Virus record (IMG/VR): IMGVR_UViG_3300030380_001590 | Span: 1 to 27,703 of that record | Source of the DNA: a virus | Direction: 5' to 3' (one strand) | Length of the DNA: 27,703 nt | Part shown: piece after piece, positions 21,712-27,703 of the stretch | Layout: each line of letters starts with the position of its first letter | Position numbering within the stretch: the first letter of the stretch is position 1 | Translations under genes and position numbers: made by a program | The notes under the pieces: model-generated | Database searches by the model: none | Told to the model about the DNA's origin: nothing | What the model saw: only the letters and a program-made list of their open reading frames with translations

Positions 21712-22661
21712 ATAATCAACAGATGCAAATGCAAGAGGACAGACCTATAAGTATAGGAGAGATGGATTTTGAGTTTTTAACAAAAGGTGATCCTGCTACT
21801 GATATACAAGATGCAGCAAGCAGAATGACAGAAAATCTAACTCCTGAAGAACAAAAAGAAATATCAGGATTAGTTCCTTACGTAGAAAGATTTTTTATAC
21901 TGTCTCATAAAGCTGAAACAGGAGAGTTTCCTCCCGAACCAGAATTTGCAGCTGATGGTGGTGTTTCTATAGATGATTATAGGTCTATGAGTAATGAAGA
22001 ACAGATAGCCAACTCTATGGAGGGTAGACAAGTTAATTTAGGTGTAGCTCGTAAATCTTCTTTCGATAAAAGCCCTAGTGGTCTACCTCAATCAATGAAT
22101 GTTGAGTCTCCTGAAGTACAAGGGCCTCCAGCACCACAACAAGAAGCTGAAATGCAAGAAGGAGGAGTGGTAGAAGAAGAAATATCTAAAAAAGAAACAG
22201 GAGAAAAGGAAGTAATACCTGCAGGGCCAGTAGGAGAAGTTGATGTTGCTGGTAAAGATAATTCAGGAGTAGCAGATGATGTACAAAGTAGAAGTGATGG
22301 TTTTGTATTGAGCAAAGGAGCTGTGGTAGCAAATGGTAAAATGTACATTATGGAACTATTAAATGAGGCCATAGAAAGTTTAAAAGAAAAAGGAAAAGAA
22401 ATAGATACGAATGAAGTTCCACAAGATGCAGAAGAAATATTGGTGTCTAATGGAGAGATACTCATACCAGACATCATAGCACAAGAAATAGGATATAAAA
22501 GATTAGAAAAAATAAATAAAAGAGGTGAAGAACTAACAGAAAAGCTGATAGCTGAATACGAAGCTGGACAGCAACAACAGCCTCAACCACAGATTAAAGC
22601 ACCTTTTGAGCAGGCTCCTAAGAAGACTGCTTTCAAGGAAGCTAAACAGAGTTTTAGTTGA
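21702..22661 (+). CDS. Acidic conserved virion-cluster protein, 319 aa
   Basis: Acidic, with a disordered middle (about 130-190, Pro/Glu/Gly-rich). The most ordered part is residues about 200-285: DGFVLSKGAVVANGK, then EEILVSNGEILIPDIIAQEI and KRLEKINKRGEELTEKLI. This 'NGE(I/F)xIP' segment recurs in marine podovirus head clusters, function unknown. The C-terminus is Gln/Pro-rich. It overlaps the endolysin by 10 nt. Confidence 0.65.
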   Translation: MVVNNQQMQMQEDRPISIGEMDFEFLTKGDPATDIQDAASRMTENLTPEEQKEISGLVPYVERFFILSHKAETGEFPPEPEFAADGGVSIDDYRSMSNEEQIANSMEGRQVNLGVARKSSFDKSPSGLPQSMNVESPEVQGPPAPQQEAEMQEGGVVEEEISKKETGEKEVIPAGPVGEVDVAGKDNSGVADDVQSRSDGFVLSKGAVVANGKMYIMELLNEAIESLKEKGKEIDTNEVPQDAEEILVSNGEILIPDIIAQEIGYKRLEKINKRGEELTEKLIAEYEAGQQQQPQPQIKAPFEQAPKKTAFKEAKQSFS

Positions 22662-22674
22662 TGATAACTAAAAG

Positions 22675-22711
22675 TTCCAGCCACCCGATTTGCCTCGGCA
22701 CTGGATTTTTT
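22675..22711 (+). terminator. Hairpin with T-run between lysis and capsid genes
   Basis: CCAGCC (22677-22682) pairs with GG-CA-CTGG (22697-22704, two-base bulge), followed by ATTTTTTAT. This is a weak intrinsic terminator or attenuator that would lower read-through into, or protect the 5' end of, the scaffold/capsid transcript. Confidence 0.5.
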
Positions 22712-22724
22712 ATAAACCCGTAAA

Positions 22725-22748
22725 CAGCCACCCTCGTGAGAGGCACTG
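22725..22748 (+). promoter_or_regulatory. Second copy of the CAGCCACCC...GGCACTG hairpin
   Basis: The same arms as the preceding hairpin (CAGCCACCC and GGCACTG) with a different loop that forms CCTC-GTGA-GAGG, a GNRA tetraloop hairpin. No T-run follows; the scaffold ribosome site (GAAAGGAATAG) comes next. It may be an mRNA-stabilising or translation-control element for capsid genes. Confidence 0.45.
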
Positions 22749-22764
22749 AGAAAGGAATAGTAAA

Positions 22765-23661
22765 ATGGCAAAAAGAAAGACTAATGTACGCAATAAAGCA
22801 GAAGCACTAAGTACAGACCCTCGTGAAGAGATGTACAAGGGAAAGAACAGAGTGATGACTGCTGAGGAAGAAGAAACAGAAACTGAGGACACTGACATCA
22901 AGGCCACGATGGAAGCCACTCCAGAGGTAGAAGGTTTTATAGATTCCACCCAACCTGAAAGTAAAGAGGAACCAGTTCAGGAAGACGAAGGTAAGTATAA
23001 GAAAAGATACGATGACCTTAAAAAGTATTACGATCAGAAGCTGTCTGAATGGAAGCAAGAAAAGGAAGTCTTAGAAGCACAAAGTAAAGCTGTTGAAAAA
23101 GCACAACCTAAGTATGCTCCACCAAAGACACCGGAAGAACTTGATAAATTTAAAGATCAGTATCCAGATGTATACCAAGTTGTAGAGACCATATCTCACA
23201 ATATGGCAGCGAAACAAGTTGAAGACCTTCAAGCTGAAATAGGTAGATTGAGTGAGAAAGAAAAGAAACTCAAAGTGCAATCAGCCTACAAACAGCTTCT
23301 GAACAATCATCCAGATTTCGATGAGATCAAGAAATCATCTGAGTTTTTAGAATGGTTAGAACAACAGCCGAAGAGCATTTCTGAAGGTATCACAAAGAAC
23401 AATACCGATCCTATTTGGGCAAGCAGGACTGTTGATTTGTATAAAGCGGACATAGGTATAAATAGGAAACCGACTTCTGATAAATCTAAACAGGCTGCCA
23501 GAGCAGTGACGAAGACTGCTGCAAAGCAGATAAACACTACTGGTAAAACTGGAAAGGTTTGGAAGATGTCTGACATTCAGAAACTCAAGCCATGGGAGTT
23601 TGAGAAGTATGAAGCGGAGATTGATCAGGCCGTAAAATCTGGTCAAGTTGTAAATGATTAA
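22765..23661 (+). CDS. Capsid scaffolding protein
   Basis: 298 aa, very acidic N-terminus (AEEEETETEDTDIKA), then coiled coil (about 70-112, KYKKRYDDLKKYYDQKLSEW) and a Lys-rich C-terminus (about 235-260), the usual acidic-coiled-coil-basic layout of podovirus scaffolds placed directly before the major capsid gene. It would guide procapsid assembly and leave before packaging. Confidence 0.85.
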   Translation: MAKRKTNVRNKAEALSTDPREEMYKGKNRVMTAEEEETETEDTDIKATMEATPEVEGFIDSTQPESKEEPVQEDEGKYKKRYDDLKKYYDQKLSEWKQEKEVLEAQSKAVEKAQPKYAPPKTPEELDKFKDQYPDVYQVVETISHNMAAKQVEDLQAEIGRLSEKEKKLKVQSAYKQLLNNHPDFDEIKKSSEFLEWLEQQPKSISEGITKNNTDPIWASRTVDLYKADIGINRKPTSDKSKQAARAVTKTAAKQINTTGKTGKVWKMSDIQKLKPWEFEKYEAEIDQAVKSGQVVND

Positions 23662-23683
23662 CTAGCTAATAAAGGAGGAAAAC

Positions 23684-24640
23684 ATGGCTACTATGTCATC
23701 CGCTGCCGGATACCAAAACTTACCGGTTGGTAACTGGGCACCAGCGATATACAGTCAAAAAGTTCTCAAATATTTCCGTAGGGCATCAGTCGTAGAAGCT
23801 ATTACTAATACTGACTACACTGGGGAAATCGAGAATTTTGGCGATACGGTAAACATCATCAAAGAACCAACTATCACAGTCAAAGACTATGCTAGAGGTC
23901 AAACTGTAAATACAGAGAACCTAGACGATAATCAAATTCAATTGACTATCGACCAAGGTAGTTACTTTGCATTTAAAGTAGATGATATCGAAGAAAGACA
24001 GTCACATATCAACTTTGAAGCACTAGCAACCTCTTCAGGTGCCTATGCATTAAAGAAGAATTATGACTATAATGTGTTAAAGTACATTTTTGATAACGCT
24101 GTAGCATCTACAGGTACATTAGGAACTCAAAGCACATCAGCTAACACTGGTGATGAAGTTGCGAACCTAGTATCTCAAGCTGCTGCTGAATTAGATAAAA
24201 ACGATGTACCAGAAGAGAACAGATGGCTCGTTGCAGCACCTCAATTTTATGAAGTGTTAAGACAAGCTGGTTCTAAAATCATGGATATGTCTGTAACTGG
24301 TGGAGGAGCATCTCCTTTACTAAACGGTAGAGTTACTGATGGTAAATTACATGGCTTTGACTTATATCAAAGTAATGCAATTGGTGTCGGTACTACTGGT
24401 AGTGCAGCTACTCAAGTTTTTGGATCATCAGCTACATCTGGTCAAACATTAATCCTATACGGACATATGTCTGGAGTTGCTACTGCATCTCATATCGCAA
24501 AGACCGAAGTGATAAGAGACCCAGATAGTTTTTCTGACATCGTAAGAGGATTACATGTTTATGGTAGAAAAGTTCTAAGAGCTGAATCTGATACAGGCTT
24601 CAAAGGCGTGTTCAAAGGGCTTATGGACTTAGACTCTTAA
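23684..24640 (+). CDS. Major capsid protein
   Basis: 318 aa, preceded by AAAGGAGGAAAAC, the strongest ribosome site of the late genes, as expected for the most abundant virion protein. The pattern NWAPAIYSQKVLKYFRRASV, then DYTGEIENFGDTVNI and FKVDDIEERQSH matches the HK97-fold capsid proteins of marine podoviruses. It follows the scaffold gene. Confidence 0.92.
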   Translation: MATMSSAAGYQNLPVGNWAPAIYSQKVLKYFRRASVVEAITNTDYTGEIENFGDTVNIIKEPTITVKDYARGQTVNTENLDDNQIQLTIDQGSYFAFKVDDIEERQSHINFEALATSSGAYALKKNYDYNVLKYIFDNAVASTGTLGTQSTSANTGDEVANLVSQAAAELDKNDVPEENRWLVAAPQFYEVLRQAGSKIMDMSVTGGGASPLLNGRVTDGKLHGFDLYQSNAIGVGTTGSAATQVFGSSATSGQTLILYGHMSGVATASHIAKTEVIRDPDSFSDIVRGLHVYGRKVLRAESDTGFKGVFKGLMDLDS

Positions 24641-24665
24641 TCTTAATTTGGAAAGGAAATAAAAA

Positions 24666-25133
24666 ATGGCTACATATAATGTAACTGGTGCCGGTGGCAC
24701 TGCTGGTCATCCTTCCAATGGGAGGGTACCATATTTAGTTGAAAACACAATAGACGTATCTGCAATTAATGGAGATGCAGGAGCTGCTCAAAACGATGTT
24801 ATACAGTGTATTGACATTCCTGCTGAAACTTTAATTATGGAAGCTGGCATTGAAGTGATTACTGCACTATCAAGTTCAGTCACTATGGATTTAGGTATCA
24901 CAGGTGGCGATATTGATAGGTATGCAGACGGAGATACTAATGCTACAGGATTTTCTGCACCAACAGCTACAGCTAGAACTATAGTTGCAAGTGCTGATAC
25001 TCTTGACATTAAAATCTTAGACGCAGCATCAAGTGCCGGTAAAATCCGTGTATTCGCAGTTTTATGTGACGTATCAGGTATTGAAGAAGACGATAAGAAT
25101 ACTGCTACACAGCATGATACTGATGTGTCATAA
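24666..25133 (+). CDS. Probable head decoration or capsid-associated protein, 155 aa
   Basis: Follows the capsid gene with its own GGAAAGGAAATAAAAA. Ala/Gly/Thr/Asp-rich beta protein (AGIEVITALSSSVTMDLGIT; GKIRVFAVLCDVSGIEE) with no charged clusters. Position and composition fit a small capsid decoration protein; no family is certain. Confidence 0.65.
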   Translation: MATYNVTGAGGTAGHPSNGRVPYLVENTIDVSAINGDAGAAQNDVIQCIDIPAETLIMEAGIEVITALSSSVTMDLGITGGDIDRYADGDTNATGFSAPTATARTIVASADTLDIKILDAASSAGKIRVFAVLCDVSGIEEDDKNTATQHDTDVS

Positions 25134-25150
25134 GACAATATGATAAACTA

Positions 25151-25171
25151 AAGGGGGTGAAATTCCCCCTT
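25151..25171 (+). terminator. GC-stem hairpin after the capsid genes
   Basis: AAGGGGG (25151-25157), loop TGAAATT, CCCCCTT (25165-25171). The T-run is short (TTACATTT), so it probably acts as a partial terminator or as a 3' end protector for capsid mRNA rather than a full stop. Confidence 0.55.
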
Positions 25172-25187
25172 ACATTTAGGAGATAAC

Positions 25188-25394
25188 ATGGCAACGTATG
25201 ATATGAGAGCCACTCAAAAAATTTACAGACCAAAATCTGTAAATGACAAAGAAATAGATTCTTTAAACAAAAGAATGGAAACTATAGAAACAGCAATAAA
25301 TTTAATATTGCAAAAGTTAGATAACAACGATCAGGGGAAGGTAGAACAGGAGAAACAACTTGAGCTACCTAATTTCAAATATCCCGCACTTTAA
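25188..25394 (+). CDS. Small coiled-coil protein, 68 aa
   Basis: TTAGGAGATAAC before the ATG. Residues 20-45 (DKEIDSLNKRMETIETAINL) form a coiled coil. It overlaps the next gene by 35 nt. A small head-completion or tail-assembly helper is plausible; no family recognised. Confidence 0.62.
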   Translation: MATYDMRATQKIYRPKSVNDKEIDSLNKRMETIETAINLILQKLDNNDQGKVEQEKQLELPNFKYPAL

Positions 25395-26061
25395 GTGTTG
25401 GGTACGTAAGGAGTTTACGCATAACCACATGAAATACCACGGTGAGTATTTACATGGGTTAGCAATAGCAGTCAACACAATACCAGACAGATGTCTTAGT
25501 TTTCAGGTGGTGTTTACTGGTATCGAAGAAAAAGACAACGTAGTCGGTGGTGCGATGTGGGCTAGAATGCCAATCACCAGTTTGATTGCGGATGAGGTGT
25601 TAGAAGAAATGCCAGAACGAATGGACACACACCTAGCACAGCCTTGGGACTGTTCCTCAAGAGGTCACTCAGTAGTAGTGATGGACAGAGTAAGTTCAAG
25701 CCCATGGATATGCAAAATAGGAGGGGATTTTTATAAGGGTCGATATCTGTTTACGGTTGATTATACAGACAGCCACATATCAGACGATCCTGCACAGCAT
25801 AAACAGAGTCATGTGCTCCAGTTGATAGATGCTGATAAATGGACAGGCAACATAGTTGCATTACCAAACAACAGGGTTCGTGTTACTAATCCTGCTCTGT
25901 GGATAGCAGGCGAAGGGCCACCAGATTTTGCACCTAGCCAGTACATACACTCTGCAGAGATACACGATACATACACTGATCCTGACGTAACTTTTAATAA
26001 CTTATATAACCAAGCAGAAAGGAAAAAGAAAAATGCCCGGAAGAAAAACAACAAAAAATAA
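25360..26061 (+). CDS. Conserved marine-phage virion-cluster protein, 233 aa
   Basis: Starts at TTG with CAGGAG six bases upstream; the N-terminus SYLISNIPHFKCWVRKEF is the one I recognise at the start of homologues in cyanophages and pelagiphages, which supports that start. It includes AVNTIPDRCLSFQVVFTGIE and a Trp-rich middle, with a very Lys-rich end (ERKKKNARKKNNKK). Function unknown. Confidence 0.7.
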   Translation: MSYLISNIPHFKCWVRKEFTHNHMKYHGEYLHGLAIAVNTIPDRCLSFQVVFTGIEEKDNVVGGAMWARMPITSLIADEVLEEMPERMDTHLAQPWDCSSRGHSVVVMDRVSSSPWICKIGGDFYKGRYLFTVDYTDSHISDDPAQHKQSHVLQLIDADKWTGNIVALPNNRVRVTNPALWIAGEGPPDFAPSQYIHSAEIHDTYTDPDVTFNNLYNQAERKKKNARKKNNKK

Positions 26062-26170
26062 AGCAAAGATGATGCGTGTAGGTGGTAAGACTACCAAGAA
26101 CATGGCTAAAAGAAAAATGATGGGTGGTGGTAGAACTACTAAAAACATGGCTAAAGGCGGCAGAAGATAG
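26033..26170 (+). CDS. Very basic repeat peptide, 45 aa
   Basis: MPGRKTTKNKAKMM... with the unit GGKTTKNMAKRKMM repeated as GGRTTKNMAKGGRR. About 40 percent Lys/Arg and no acidic residue. GGAAAAAG lies upstream, it overlaps the previous gene by 29 nt, and the next gene starts one base after its stop. Probably DNA-binding and virion-packaged, or an internal core peptide (inference from charge). Confidence 0.6.
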   Translation: MPGRKTTKNKAKMMRVGGKTTKNMAKRKMMGGGRTTKNMAKGGRR

Positions 26171-26452
26171 ATGGCTAAAACACCAGCTTGGCAAAGAAAA
26201 GAGGGTAAGTCTAAATCAGGAGGCTTGAACCGAAAAGGTATCAAGTCTTACAGAAAGGCTAACCCCGGCTCTAAGTTGAGCATGGCTGTAACGACTAAAC
26301 CATCTAAGTTGAAGAAGGGTTCTAAAGCTGCTAAACGCAGAAAGAGCTTCTGTGCGAGGATGAAAGGCATGAAGAAGAAGTTGACGAGTAAGAAGACAGC
26401 TCGCAATCCTAATTCAAGAATTAATAAATCATTACGTAAATGGAATTGTTAA
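26171..26452 (+). CDS. Basic conserved marine-phage protein (DUF6321-like), 93 aa
   Basis: Lys/Arg-rich protein with the conserved end SFCARMKGMKKKLTSKKTAR, then NPNSRINKSLRKWNC, which I recognise from many cyanophages and marine phages (annotated DUF6321). The function is unknown; charge suggests nucleic-acid binding. It sits between head and tail genes. Confidence 0.78.
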   Translation: MAKTPAWQRKEGKSKSGGLNRKGIKSYRKANPGSKLSMAVTTKPSKLKKGSKAAKRRKSFCARMKGMKKKLTSKKTARNPNSRINKSLRKWNC

Positions 26453-27562
26453 ATGGCAACTACTTACTTAACATTAGTAAATAATGTACTAAACGAACTG
26501 AATGAATCAGAGTTGACAGCTTCTACATTTGCAAGTAGTAGAGGCGTACAAACAGCTGTAAAAAAGTTCGTGTTGAAAGCTATGCATGAAGTATACAGCA
26601 CCTTACAAGAAGTGCCTGACTTGTACATATCTACAAAACAGGATACGCAAGTAGGACAGAGAGTGTATAACCTACCAACCACAAACTCTCCACAGACAGG
26701 TGATGCTGAATATAGAAAGATTGATTACGATACCTTTCGGTTAGTACCAAAAGAGTTAACAACAAACGGTGAGTTCACTTCTGATATTAGCAGTTGGACA
26801 ACCATAGCTGGTGCTGGTAGTGCAAGTTACAGTTCTGCAGGAAATGGTAGATTAAGACTAAATGACTTTGCGGCTCATCAAACACTATCTACTGTAAAGA
26901 ATAGAGATTACAGAATACAAGTTAGAGTGTTAGACTCGAACAGCGTTGGTGCAGCATTGAAAGTACAAGTGGGTACAGCAGCTGAAGACGGTACGAATTT
27001 AAATACTACATTGACTGTTACAGATTTTGGAGAAGGTGCTGTGTTAGACACTACGTTTACAGCAACTGGACAATCTACGGTGGTCACTGTAAACAACACT
27101 GTTACTACTACAAACTTAGATGTGGACTACATCAGAATATCTGAAGACTTACCTGTAAAAAGACTGAAGTATATTACTTACGACAACTGGGCTGATAGAT
27201 TTTTAGAAACAGACTTATTAAACTCAAAAGAACATTTTGGTAGACCAGAGTTAGTTTATACTACACAAGATAAAAAGTTTGGTTTACACCCTGTGCCTGA
27301 TAAAGACACGTACACTATTGAATATGAATATTGGAAAGTGCACACAGATTTATCTGCAGCGACAGACACCATGGACTTAAATGACAGGTTTAAAGATGTA
27401 ATCATCTCAAGAGCAAAGTACCATACTTATGTGCTACGTTCTGATCCACAGGCTGCACAGATGGCATTGGCTGAATATAAGTTACAATTACAAATATTAA
27501 GAAGTGAATATATAAACACAAAAGCATATATGCGAGATACGAGGGTGCATGTAAATGCCTGA
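26453..27562 (+). CDS. Head-tail adaptor / tail tubular protein A-like with inserted CBM-like domain
   Basis: 369 aa. The N-terminal part (TYLTLVNNVLNELNE, AVKKFVLKAMHEVYSTLQEV) and the C-terminal part (ITYDNWADRFLETD, then RAKYHTYVLRSDPQAAQMAL) together look like the tail-tube adaptor of podoviruses (T7 gp11 / P22 gp4 type). Residues about 101-232 are an insert starting ELTTNGEFTSDISSWTTI and containing YRIQVRVL, the pattern of a CBM_4_9-like jelly roll. The insert could bind surface glycans; that is inference. Confidence 0.75.
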   Translation: MATTYLTLVNNVLNELNESELTASTFASSRGVQTAVKKFVLKAMHEVYSTLQEVPDLYISTKQDTQVGQRVYNLPTTNSPQTGDAEYRKIDYDTFRLVPKELTTNGEFTSDISSWTTIAGAGSASYSSAGNGRLRLNDFAAHQTLSTVKNRDYRIQVRVLDSNSVGAALKVQVGTAAEDGTNLNTTLTVTDFGEGAVLDTTFTATGQSTVVTVNNTVTTTNLDVDYIRISEDLPVKRLKYITYDNWADRFLETDLLNSKEHFGRPELVYTTQDKKFGLHPVPDKDTYTIEYEYWKVHTDLSAATDTMDLNDRFKDVIISRAKYHTYVLRSDPQAAQMALAEYKLQLQILRSEYINTKAYMRDTRVHVNA

Positions 27563-27703
27563 TACCTCAATCATATCACCATTTAACGCAAGCTGTGCAG
27601 GTGGCTTAGTATTGAACAAAGATGTGTACAGCATGGCTCCGGGTGAAGCACTACAGCTTACAAACTTTGAGCCAGACATCACTGGTGGTTATCGTAGAAT
27701 AAA
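27555..27703 (+). CDS. Tail/virion protein, N-terminal fragment
   Basis: Starts at an ATG overlapping the previous gene by 8 nt and runs off the window. The 49 residues (including CAGGLVLNKDVYSMAPGEAL and LTNFEPDITGGYRR) match the start of a conserved marine-podovirus protein next to the tail adaptor, probably the tail nozzle or a propeller-type tail protein. Too short for a firm call. Confidence 0.65.
   Translation, partial: MPDTSIISPFNASCAGGLVLNKDVYSMAPGEALQLTNFEPDITGGYRRI

Noticed and set aside
1-27703. tRNA genes, CRISPR arrays, insertion sequences, phage RNA polymerase
   Set aside because: Looked for acceptor/TPsiC signatures, regular spaced repeats, transposase motifs and T7-RNAP motifs; none seen. 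Only this window can be judged.

Overview
The window is part of an AT-rich marine podovirus-type phage genome (Caudoviricetes). Gene content and order point to the HMO-2011 / pelagiphage group that infects SAR116, SAR11 and related marine Alphaproteobacteria. The main pointers are a family A DNA polymerase with a DnaJ-type CxxCxGxG zinc finger between its exonuclease and polymerase domains, a DnaB-like helicase, a separate Zn-finger/Toprim primase, a DUF932 protein, and a TerL - recombinase-like gene - portal - holin/endolysin - scaffold - capsid - tail adaptor cluster. This assignment is by recognition only; no database search was run. I saw no tRNA, rRNA, CRISPR array, insertion sequence or phage RNA polymerase. 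The promoters I can see are host sigma70-like.

Layout. (1) 1-6232, minus strand: early/replication operon, transcribed leftward from about 6361, with almost every gene overlapping the next by 1-50 nt. It encodes small hypothetical proteins, a 57-aa XRE-type regulator, a PD-(D/E)XK-like nuclease, a Dam-family methylase, a zinc-ribbon protein, a 45-aa membrane peptide, primase, helicase and DNA polymerase (cut by the window edge). (2) 6233-6523: divergent control region with two matching promoters (TTGACT-N17-TACTTA) facing away from each other and a CTGTACAG palindrome between them. (3) 6524-10548, plus strand: small early proteins, then the DUF932 protein with its own strong promoter (TTGACA-N18-TATAAA), ending at a strong bidirectional terminator at 10559-10601. 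(4) 10602-11211: about 600 bp without convincing genes but full of signals. Two divergent perfect-consensus sigma70 promoters sit there; the leftward one would make an RNA of about 460 nt ending at the 10559-10601 terminator, and the rightward one, overlapped by a 14-bp perfect palindrome, drives the late genes through a folded leader. (5) 11212-27703, plus strand: late operon. Terminase small-subunit candidate, several short ORFs, a glutamine-II (downstream-peptide) riboswitch, TerL, a tyrosine-recombinase-like protein, portal with an overprinted small gene, a structural protein, holin, endolysin, scaffold, major capsid protein, head proteins, basic peptides, a tail adaptor with an inserted carbohydrate-binding-like domain, and the start of a further tail gene.

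How it works together (inference). Host RNA polymerase would start both early arms from the central divergent promoters. A small repressor (the XRE protein is the obvious candidate) may act on palindromes made of ACAG/CTGT half-sites, which occur as CTGTACAG through the early region and cover the promoters at 7950 and 11076. When the late promoter fires, packaging and virion genes are expressed, with a glutamine-sensing element near the front of the late mRNA linking it to host nitrogen status. The least-explained signals are the promoter-to-terminator noncoding unit at 10558-11014, the one-strand TTGTCA motif of the early region (eight copies in 168 bp at 7661-7828), the riboswitch embedded in a coding region, and the recombinase-like gene inside the virion cluster.
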